A stretch of DNA of 64,000 bases. It comes from Shimia sp040225985 (GTDB taxonomy: Bacteria; Pseudomonadota; Alphaproteobacteria; Rhodobacterales; Rhodobacteraceae). The first letter of the stretch is position 1, and each line of letters begins with the position of its first letter. The notes below the pieces were generated by a model, which worked only from the letters and a program-made list of their open reading frames with translations, searched no databases and was not told the origin of the DNA. Shown piece after piece: positions 26,128 through 32,786 of the stretch. The translations under genes were made by a program, and so were the position numbers. Where the stretch lies: NCBI RefSeq assembly GCF_040225985.1, contig NZ_JBBPEU010000001.1, positions 434,001-498,000 of the forward strand. Direction: 5' to 3'.

Positions 26128-27252
26128 TCAGCGACCGCGTACCGGTTTCATGATGGCCTCTCCACGCCATGCGACAAAGATCAGTGCGGGCCCAAGGTAA
26201 ACCGCGCAGGCAATCAGGATGAGAAATGGCGGCGTGAAAAATTCGAGTCCGTCGAGCACAAACGTGCGCCCCAGCACATCGTACGCCATCACGGTCGCAA
26301 TGGCCGAGGGCAGCACTACAAAGCGGGCCGGTCCATTCCCCCCGGCAAGCACGGCCACAATGGCCAGCAAGGCCGCCGCCGGCACCAAAAGCGCGCGTGC
26401 CCCAACAGCGGCCACGCGGCGGCTGTCCTCGCGATTGAAGCGCAGGACGTGTTCGCCTACCGCCGCCGCCAATGCCGGTTCCGGCGCAATGTCCTGCAAG
26501 CGAAAAGACAAGTCTGCAGATTGAGTGTTGAATACGTTCAGGTTGGTAAACGCCGCCTGATCCGGTGGAGGGCCGTCAAAGGCCCGCAAGGATTCAAGAA
26601 CAATCCTGCGCCCGTCGGGGGCCTCGGGTGTGGGGGTTTCGAGGATCGTCCAGTCATATGACCGGATCACGCGCCATGACTCGTCGGGATTGGTTTGCAG
26701 GATGAAAAGCGGGCCACGTTCTGCACTGCTTTCGGACGAGAGCGGCGGGTTGGCGATAAAGCTCGCGTGTTCCGTGCTCAGAATTTCGCTGCGCGGTCCG
26801 GTTTCGGCGATTTGTTGAAGAACGTGCCCCGCGCGCAGTTCCGCCATCTTCACGCGTTCACCGTATTGGGCGCGGGGCACGACGTATCCGGCCACCGCAT
26901 AGGACAAGGCCCCGCCCATAACGCCTATGGACAGGGCAAAACCCACAATTCGTGTCCAGCGCACCCCGGAGGTCGCAAGAATTACCAACTCGCCCCGGTT
27001 GCGCGCCTCGGACAGCGCAAAATAGAGTGCCACCAGAACCCCGATCGCAAGGGCGATATCAACGATTTCCGGCGCTTTATAGCCAAGCAGCATCGCCACA
27101 TCCCAAGGGTTTCCGCCAAACTGCAGGGCGCGTTCCATCAGGGTGGTAAAGCTTTCAACAAGGAAAATGCCGACGACCATCAACAACAGCAATCCCAACC
27201 GCCGCGCAAACGGTTTTCCAAGGATCGAAAAGACAGGGCCGGGCAGGATCAT
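26128..27252 (-). CDS. LptF-like permease (YjgP/YjgQ family), first of a pair
   Basis: The 374-residue protein has the LptF/LptG architecture: three helices, a periplasmic domain (about residues 125-285) and three helices. The N-terminal half carries an ALSEARNRGELVILATSGV cytoplasmic coupling block like that of canonical LptF/LptG. It would contact an LptB-type ATPase, which is not encoded in this window, so it may share the chromosomal LptB. It lies 42 nt after the CdsA-like gene and 1 nt before the LptG-like gene. Its place in a sphingoid/inositol lipid operon is the main reason to suspect a non-LPS substrate. Confidence 0.83.
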   Translation of the reverse strand: MILPGPVFSILGKPFARRLGLLLLMVVGIFLVESFTTLMERALQFGGNPWDVAMLLGYKAPEIVDIALAIGVLVALYFALSEARNRGELVILATSGVRWTRIVGFALSIGVMGGALSYAVAGYVVPRAQYGERVKMAELRAGHVLQQIAETGPRSEILSTEHASFIANPPLSSESSAERGPLFILQTNPDESWRVIRSYDWTILETPTPEAPDGRRIVLESLRAFDGPPPDQAAFTNLNVFNTQSADLSFRLQDIAPEPALAAAVGEHVLRFNREDSRRVAAVGARALLVPAAALLAIVAVLAGGNGPARFVVLPSAIATVMAYDVLGRTFVLDGLEFFTPPFLILIACAVYLGPALIFVAWRGEAIMKPVRGR

Positions 27253-27294
27253 GGGCGGATTGTTGACATCTGCATCAGGGCTGGCAAGGGGGCA

Positions 27295-28176
27295 TCAGGT
27301 CCCGACAAGGAAAAGAACAACGGCAAGGGCCGCTCCTGCCGCGATCCAGGAATCGAGAATGTCCAGCAGTCCCCCTTGTTTTGGCAGGACGACGGGATAG
27401 TCCTTTACACCCGCCATTCGCTTCAGACGTGACGCGGCCAGATCCCCGGCGACTGCCACGCCGCCGATCAGCAGTGCCGCGCCGATCGCAGCGAGGGCCG
27501 GCAGGTCAAGAACCCACGCGGCAAGCAGCAGGGTCAGCACCAGACACACCGCGCCCCCTGCAAGGCCTTCGATGGTTTTGCGCGGGCTGAGGGTCGGGAA
27601 CGCCTTGGTGCGGCCAAACAGTTTGCCCGAGACCAGAGCGTAACTGTCAAATGTCTCGATCAGGATATAGGTGATTAAAACCACGGGGCGCAAAGTCGGG
27701 TCCAACGCCGCCCAAGACAGGATGGCAACGGGGATCAGCGGGAACAGCAGCACCTCGACCCAATGCCAGACCCGCGCTGTTCTGGGGGCGGGGAACAGCA
27801 TGAAGCGTGCCAATAGCAGGAACCAGATCCCTGCCAGAACCGTCGCCAGAATGGGTGCCAGCATTGCGCAGGCACTGAGTAGAAAACCCACCACGGCGCC
27901 CTGACCGGCCTTGTTCGGTCCCAGCCTGACATGCGCTGCCTCATAGCCCGTACGGGTTGCAAGTGCCAACAGGGCCGGAACCAACGCCCATGTCCCCAGC
28001 AGAAAAACCACGAACAGGCTACCCGCAACTAACGTCATTGATAGGAGCGCTTCGAACAGGTCTTTTGACAGTGCCGCCTTGCCGGGCATCAGGCGGACCG
28101 AGCCGACCAGCACATAGCCGATCGCCAGAAAGATCAGCCCGCCAAGGGTAATCTGCAGCACGCTCAGACCGATCAT
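27295..28176 (-). CDS. CdsA-like phosphatidate cytidylyltransferase with variant signature
   Basis: The 293-residue polytopic protein ends with the CTP-transferase signature region SRLKRMAGVKDYPVVLPKQG followed by GLLDILDS. The conserved S-x-x-KR-x4-KD core is present, but the usual P-x-HGG-x-x-DR-x-D reads PKQGGLLDILD, with His to Gln and Arg to Ile. The family makes CDP-diacylglycerol from phosphatidate and CTP. A second CdsA in a lipid operon probably supplies the CDP-lipid for the operon's CDP-alcohol phosphatidyltransferase, possibly with a non-standard lipid phosphate. The ATG at 28176 overlaps the upstream stop (ATGA) and is preferred over 28212. Confidence 0.83.
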   Translation of the reverse strand: MIGLSVLQITLGGLIFLAIGYVLVGSVRLMPGKAALSKDLFEALLSMTLVAGSLFVVFLLGTWALVPALLALATRTGYEAAHVRLGPNKAGQGAVVGFLLSACAMLAPILATVLAGIWFLLLARFMLFPAPRTARVWHWVEVLLFPLIPVAILSWAALDPTLRPVVLITYILIETFDSYALVSGKLFGRTKAFPTLSPRKTIEGLAGGAVCLVLTLLLAAWVLDLPALAAIGAALLIGGVAVAGDLAASRLKRMAGVKDYPVVLPKQGGLLDILDSWIAAGAALAVVLFLVGT

Positions 28177-28967
28177 TGGCCGACCTTGCGGATGATGCGG
28201 CGCTGGTGCCACCGCAAAAGCGGTGCTGCCACGCTGCCAAGACGGTTGAGCAGGCGCATCTGCATTCCGGGCGTCACGATAAACCGGCCCTTATCCATCC
28301 CTTTGAGAAGTTCTGTTGCAACGTCGCTGGCCTGCCAGAGACCCCCGCCCGCCGTGATCTTTCGTGTGGCTTCGGGTTTGGTCTTCTTTTCCGCTTCGAG
28401 TTGTGGCGTGTCCGTGTCTGGTGGATAGCACAGGGTTGTCACGATCCCGTGGGGCGCAAGTTCGAGATGCAACACCTCGGCCAGCGCCCGCAACGCGAAT
28501 TTCGAAGGCGCATAGGCCCCGTATCCATAAATCCCGAAAAAGGCCGCGCCCGAGGCAATAAGGCCAATCCGACCGCCCCCTTTTTCAATCATGGGGCGGG
28601 TCAGGGCGCGGGTGAAATACAGGCTCCCGAAATAGTTGATGGCCATATGCCGCTCGTGCAACGCGATGTCCTGCTCTGTGAACAGGCCGGGTTCGGCAAT
28701 ACCTGCGCTGGCAATGGCCATCTCCGGGGTGCCCAGGTCTTTAAGGGCCTGTGCTATTGCCGCTTCAAAGGCGCTGCGGTCACTGACGTCCACATCATAG
28801 ACTTTGACCAGCACATTCGGATGGTGCGCGCGGATTGAGGCCCGCGCAGCCTGAAGCCGGACTCGATCCCGTGCGAAAAGGGCCAGATCATGTCCGCGCT
28901 CTGCCAACTGGTGGGCGACGGCAAATCCGATGCCGCTTGAACCACCGGTGACAAAGGCCGGTCGCAT
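28173..28967 (-). CDS. Short-chain dehydrogenase resembling 3-ketodihydrosphingosine reductase (KDSR)
   Basis: The 264-residue classical SDR has TGGSSGIG (7-14), NYFGSLY near residue 111, and catalytic Ser139, Tyr152 and Lys156. It also has YPPDTDTP (181-188) followed by an EKKTKPEATRKI segment; the PPDTDTP...TKP block is a recognisable feature of eukaryotic KDSR/FVT1/TSC10. That enzyme reduces 3-ketosphinganine to sphinganine with NADPH. The serine-palmitoyltransferase-like gene in the same operon supplies the matching substrate. It overlaps ino1 by 1 nt and the CdsA-like gene by 4 nt. The Caulobacter ceramide reductase is, as I recall, a different epimerase-type enzyme, so this route may follow the eukaryotic order. 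Confidence 0.8.
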   Translation of the reverse strand: MRPAFVTGGSSGIGFAVAHQLAERGHDLALFARDRVRLQAARASIRAHHPNVLVKVYDVDVSDRSAFEAAIAQALKDLGTPEMAIASAGIAEPGLFTEQDIALHERHMAINYFGSLYFTRALTRPMIEKGGGRIGLIASGAAFFGIYGYGAYAPSKFALRALAEVLHLELAPHGIVTTLCYPPDTDTPQLEAEKKTKPEATRKITAGGGLWQASDVATELLKGMDKGRFIVTPGMQMRLLNRLGSVAAPLLRWHQRRIIRKVGQ

Positions 28968-30085
28968 CAGCCTGCGTCCCCGTCTCCGTTGGCGAAGGCG
29001 ATCAACCGTTCATGCGCGTCGGTGTCTTCGTATTGAACCGGCGGGTGCTTGAACAGAAAGGCGCTGGCGTCATCAATCGACCCGGACATACCCCGATCCA
29101 GCGCAATACGCGCCAGACGGATCCCTGCCAACGCCTCGGCGGCGGCATTCGGGCTGTCCTCGACATCCAGACGCAATTCAATATTGGTGCGCGCCCCGCC
29201 AAACAGGCGCCCTTCCAGACGCACATAGGCCACTTTGCGGTCATTCAGCCACGGAACATAGTCAGAGGGGCCTATGCGGATATCCTCGTTCTCAAGACGG
29301 TGTTCCATCGCCGACTGCACGGCTTCGGTCTTGCTTTCCCGCTTGAGCGTCAGCCGACTGTGATCCGACATGTTCAGGAAATCGGTGTTGCCACCCACGT
29401 TGAGTTGATAGGTGCGGTCGATCTGAACGCCGCGCATGTCGGCAAGATTGGCAAGTGTCCGGTGCACAATGGTCGCGCCAAGCTGTGCCTTGAAATCATC
29501 GCCCAGAATCGGAAGGCCGGCAGCCTTGAACTTTTCGGCCCAGACCGGATGCGAGGCCACGAAAATCGGGATCCCGTTGACCAGCGCGCAGCCTGCCTCA
29601 AGCGCGCAATCCGCATAGAATTCGACCGCTTTGTGAGAGCCGACGGGCAACAGGATCATCATGACCTCGGCGCCCGTGTCGCGCAGTACGGCCACGACCT
29701 CGTCCTTGGACATCTGCGGGGCGTCCGACAGGCGGAAACTCCGGTCCTCGGGGTTCGACAGCATATGCGCCGCGACACCGTCAAGATCAGGGCCACGATA
29801 GACCATGCCGGTTTGATCCTGCAGATCGGTATGGAATTTCTCGGTACAGTTTGGCGCGGCGAACGCCGCCTCGCCCAAGGTTTTGCCCACCTTGCGCGCA
29901 TCCACGTCGAAACCCGCAACAAGTTCGACGTCGTCAGGTTTATAGCCTCCGAGCAAAGGGAAGCTTACGCCGATGGCGTCTTGACCAAGCGCCCGGCAAT
30001 AGGAAACGCCCTGGATGATCGAGCTGGCACAATTTCCCACGCCGACGATGGCGGTGCGGATACCTGTCTTGCTGGTGTCGTTCAT
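28967..30085 (-). CDS. ino1: Inositol-3-phosphate (myo-inositol-1-phosphate) synthase, actinobacterial/archaeal type
   Basis: The 372-residue NAD-dependent protein has AIVGVGNCASSIIQGV at the N-terminus and the diagnostic GGNTDFLNM and VEDSPNAAAEALAGIRLA blocks of the short Ino1 class. It cyclises glucose 6-phosphate to L-myo-inositol 1-phosphate in the cytoplasm. In an operon with a PIPS-like CDP-alcohol transferase and a PimA-like glycosyltransferase it should feed inositol-containing lipid, not osmolyte synthesis. The start overlaps the preceding stop by 4 nt and its stop overlaps the SDR start by 1 nt. Confidence 0.93.
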   Translation of the reverse strand: MNDTSKTGIRTAIVGVGNCASSIIQGVSYCRALGQDAIGVSFPLLGGYKPDDVELVAGFDVDARKVGKTLGEAAFAAPNCTEKFHTDLQDQTGMVYRGPDLDGVAAHMLSNPEDRSFRLSDAPQMSKDEVVAVLRDTGAEVMMILLPVGSHKAVEFYADCALEAGCALVNGIPIFVASHPVWAEKFKAAGLPILGDDFKAQLGATIVHRTLANLADMRGVQIDRTYQLNVGGNTDFLNMSDHSRLTLKRESKTEAVQSAMEHRLENEDIRIGPSDYVPWLNDRKVAYVRLEGRLFGGARTNIELRLDVEDSPNAAAEALAGIRLARIALDRGMSGSIDDASAFLFKHPPVQYEDTDAHERLIAFANGDGDAG

Positions 30086-30705
30086 TCGTGGATGGCTCCA
30101 CCCGTAACTGAAATAATATGTGTGACGTAACTGCCCGTTTTGGCGTCCAATGTATAGAGCCGAAGGCGGTCAACCTTGGGAATGAGGCCGTTTTCGTCGA
30201 TTTCGACATAGCCGTAAACCAGCCGATAGTCGCGCCCCTCGATTCTGGCCCAAAGGGCGGCGCTTTTGTCACCGTCCTGGCGCAGGGTGACAGGCAGATG
30301 CGGCAAGGCGGCGAACCGAACCTCAAAAGCTTCGGCATCGGCTTCGTCTTCGCGGACCTTCACGCCATAGGCCAGTCGCGCCTCGAAGAAGCGCAGGTTT
30401 TTCTTGAGCCCCCGTCTGGCCCCTTCGTCGTTGTAGCGTCGCCAGAACGCGTCGATGGGCCTGTCGGTTTGAAGCTGCCCAGCCGCGTCATAGCGCGCAG
30501 CATAGACCACGGTGTTGCTGTTCATGGAACGCTGCAGGAAAAACACCATTCCCGGATCGGTGGGGAGCGGCCATTCCGGCTGCGCGAGCGGTAGCGTTTC
30601 GCTGCGGTCCGAAGATAGTAGGGCCAATTCGGGCGCGGCGAGAGCGAGTTGTGGCTGCATGAGCCACAGACACGCCAGAACCCCTATGATACGCAAGGCA
30701 GACAT
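30082..30705 (-). CDS. DUF4833-like exported protein
   Basis: This 207-residue protein has an N-terminal signal peptide (about residues 1-23, ending LALAAPE). The mature part has PGMVFFLQRSMNSNTVVYAAR, then RPIDAFWRRYNDEGARRGL and a LAYGVKV block, matching my recollection of DUF4833. It has no recognised catalytic motif. The function is unknown. Its conserved place between the sphingoid synthase and ino1 genes, with 3-nt and 4-nt spacing, suggests a periplasmic or membrane-surface role in making or handling the inositol lipid. I recall, without being able to check, that DUF4833 genes also occur in Bacteroides inositol-lipid loci. Confidence 0.72.
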   Translation of the reverse strand: MSALRIIGVLACLWLMQPQLALAAPELALLSSDRSETLPLAQPEWPLPTDPGMVFFLQRSMNSNTVVYAARYDAAGQLQTDRPIDAFWRRYNDEGARRGLKKNLRFFEARLAYGVKVREDEADAEAFEVRFAALPHLPVTLRQDGDKSAALWARIEGRDYRLVYGYVEIDENGLIPKVDRLRLYTLDAKTGSYVTHIISVTGGAIHE

Positions 30706-30708
30706 GGG

Positions 30709-31938
30709 TTATTCAGCGACGGGGCGCATTTCCTTGTTGCGAAATTCGCTGACCGCAGCGGAAATCACGCGGATGGCCCGTTCAATGTCCCGCTGTGAAT
30801 GGGTGTGGGACAGGAAGAACCGGATTCTTGGCAGGTCTTTGGGCACGCCAACATGCACCACAGGTGGGGCATAAATACCTTGTTGCATCAGGGCATCGGC
30901 CACGAAAACACATTCCTCGGCGGTGGGGAACAGGATGGGGACAACCGCTTCGCCAATCGCGTCACCGGTGTTCAAACCCGCCGACCGCGCAAGTTTCAAG
31001 AAACTCCGTGACGTTGCGCGAAGGCGTGTAACACGCTCGGGTTCTTCCCGCAGGATCTCGAGGGCTGTATGCGCACTGGCCGTGGTGGCAGGAGACAGTC
31101 CGACCGAAAAAATGAAGCCGGGCAGCGTAAAACGCAGCCATTCGATCACGTCGGCGTCGGCAGCAATAAAGCCACCTGAGCTTGCAAAACTTTTGGACAG
31201 GGTGCCGACGGCGAGCTCGATCCGCCGCGGGTCGATGCCAAAATGTTCGCACAGGCCCCGTCCGGTCGATCCGAGAACGCCATAAGAATGGGCTTCGTCC
31301 AGCATCAGCCAGGCGTCATGTTTCTCCTTGATTTCCATCAGACGCGGCAGGTCGGTGATATCGCCGTCCATGGAAAACAAACCTTCGGTAACGATCAGAA
31401 CCCGGCCATAAGTGGCGCGGTGTTCTTCCAGAATCTGGTCAAGTGCTTCGAGATCATTATGCGGGAATGTCATGAAGCCGAACTTGCCGCCGCGACACCC
31501 CATCATGATCGAGTTGTGCGCGAGTTCGTCGACAATCACCAGATCCCGTTGTCCGGCGATATGGCCGATCAGGGTTACATTGGTCAAATACCCCGAGATA
31601 ATCGACAGCGTGCCACCGACGCCCAGAAAATCGGCAAGATCGGCCTCGAGTCTCTGATGCGCGCGCCGTTCGCCGCCGACAAGGCGCGATGCGCCCACAC
31701 CGGTCCCATGAATATCCAGCGCGGCCTTGGCGGCGGCGATGGTGCGGGGGTGGTGCATGAGGCCGAGATAGTCGTAGTGCGAAAAGGACAAATAGCCGTC
31801 TGGCCACTGGTCAGACTGCGCTTCGAGAGCGTCCGTGGGCACGAAATACGGATGGCCATTTTCGATCAAAGCTTTGCCGCTCAGGCGAAAATGGCGCTCA
31901 GCAAATTTGAGAAAGCTGGACTGTGCCTTTGTCATCAA
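30709..31938 (-). CDS. spt: Serine palmitoyltransferase-like alpha-oxoamine synthase
   Basis: The 409-residue PLP enzyme of the alpha-oxoamine synthase family has Lys249 in GTLSKSFASSGG (Schiff base), Asp214 and His217 in DEAHSYG, and His141 in ELAHNSI, which stacks on PLP in this family. Members include SPT, KBL, AONS and ALAS. The linked KDSR-like reductase makes SPT the best assignment: condensation of serine with an acyl thioester to 3-ketosphinganine. An ATG one codon later is equally possible. It is the first gene of the ten-gene operon; the 128 nt before it hold two TTTGTAC-type repeats. Biotin or haem synthesis genes are absent nearby, which argues against AONS and ALAS. Confidence 0.82.
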   Translation of the reverse strand: MMTKAQSSFLKFAERHFRLSGKALIENGHPYFVPTDALEAQSDQWPDGYLSFSHYDYLGLMHHPRTIAAAKAALDIHGTGVGASRLVGGERRAHQRLEADLADFLGVGGTLSIISGYLTNVTLIGHIAGQRDLVIVDELAHNSIMMGCRGGKFGFMTFPHNDLEALDQILEEHRATYGRVLIVTEGLFSMDGDITDLPRLMEIKEKHDAWLMLDEAHSYGVLGSTGRGLCEHFGIDPRRIELAVGTLSKSFASSGGFIAADADVIEWLRFTLPGFIFSVGLSPATTASAHTALEILREEPERVTRLRATSRSFLKLARSAGLNTGDAIGEAVVPILFPTAEECVFVADALMQQGIYAPPVVHVGVPKDLPRIRFFLSHTHSQRDIERAIRVISAAVSEFRNKEMRPVAE

Positions 31939-32021
31939 TGATCCCGTTCGGCAAAATTACCTGGTCTTTTCTAGTGTGTCCGGGCGTGGGGCACATCCTC
32001 TGCGCACCCGAGAATATCATG

Positions 32022-32064
32022 TTTTGTACCACTTATGGTGCGAAATTCGTAGGATTTGTACAAA
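32022..32064. promoter_or_regulatory. Paired palindromic sites upstream of the sphingoid/inositol-lipid operon
   Basis: TTTGTACAAA (32055-32064, perfect palindrome) and TTTTGTACCA (32022-32031) lie about 33 nt apart, close to three helical turns, in the 128-nt gap between the methyltransferase end and the spt start. Paired dyads of this spacing are typical of operators, but no regulator can be assigned and AT-rich palindromes arise by chance. Confidence 0.35.
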
Positions 32065-32066
32065 CC

Positions 32067-32558
32067 TTAAGCATCGCGCCTGTAAACAAAGCAACGTCCG
32101 GCAACCGCGCCTTCGGGCAAGGGCAGCTCGGTCAGTGCTGAAAAATACATCTTGTCACTGGATACCATGAGCCCGCCAACCGCAAGCATCGGTTCAACCA
32201 GCGGCGAGATTTCGCGGGCGAAGCGATCGTTTTTCTCAAGGTTATGCCCCCCCAGATCGGCATGGATCAACTGTGCGGTCGGCCCGAACCGTTCAAGCGA
32301 CTGGGGCAGGGTTTCGCGGACATCGCCGAGGATCGTCATCTCCGCGTCGGGAGTCGAGGCCGGGTTGGATTCCACCTTGCGTTCGAACACGAAGATATCC
32401 CGCTCCGGCATCCGTTCGCGCATGTGGTCAAAGGTGCGGCCATTGCCAAGACCCAACTCGAACACGGGGCCGGTCATGCCGCGGGTTTGCTCGATCGCAA
32501 AGTCGAGGCAGGCCCGTTGTGATACCATCCGGTTGATGAAGACATCCAAGCGGCTCAT
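32067..32558 (-). CDS. Small class I SAM-dependent methyltransferase (Methyltransf_17-like)
   Basis: The 163-residue protein has a class I SAM-binding motif VFELGLGNGRTFDHMRERMP (about residues 31-50), a second-strand acid in IFVFERKV and an IHADLGGHN motif-IV-like loop. It starts MSRLDVFINRMVSQRACLD. A paralogue with the same start and GLGNGRTYDHLRE motif sits at 48804-49280 at the end of a glycan operon. The substrate is unknown. It is transcribed in the same direction as the sphingoid/inositol operon, 128 nt upstream of it, so methylation of a lipid head group is possible but unproven. Confidence 0.8.
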   Translation of the reverse strand: MSRLDVFINRMVSQRACLDFAIEQTRGMTGPVFELGLGNGRTFDHMRERMPERDIFVFERKVESNPASTPDAEMTILGDVRETLPQSLERFGPTAQLIHADLGGHNLEKNDRFAREISPLVEPMLAVGGLMVSSDKMYFSALTELPLPEGAVAGRCFVYRRDA

Positions 32559-32603
32559 TCCGCGCTCCTGTCAGAAAACTGTTGTGTCATGGTCCTAGAC
32601 CAG

Positions 32604-32629
32604 ATTGCATGGCAATGACACCCTTGTCA
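32604..32629. promoter_or_regulatory. Overlapping dyads in the divergent methyltransferase/yejF gap
   Basis: ATTGC-ATG-GCAAT (32604-32616) is directly followed by TGACA-N4-TGTCA (32616-32629), within the 228-nt gap between the divergent methyltransferase and peptide-transport genes. The arrangement could be an operator, but neither dyad matches a consensus I know. I see no other structure in this gap. Confidence 0.3.
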
Positions 32630-32786
32630 CGAGCATCGGCGAAAACGTCGCAAAACGGGTGGCCGGACCGGTCAATCGGCTTGCCTGATCGCGGGCATTC
32701 GTGCTTCACTCGATTGCAAGAGGGATCCGTCATTAACGTATTGGGTTCGCGGGGTTGCGCGGTCTCGCGCGAAAAAGGGAGTTGGC

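Noticed and set aside
26128..27252. Housekeeping LptF of the LPS export system
   Set aside because: No lptD, surA or pdxA neighbours are present and the gene lies within a lipid biosynthetic operon, so a paralogue is more likely. This is a contextual judgement and needs a genome search.
30709..31938. 8-amino-7-oxononanoate synthase or 5-aminolevulinate synthase
   Set aside because: The family is shared, but no biotin or haem genes are nearby and the linked KDSR-like reductase and lipid genes favour serine palmitoyltransferase.
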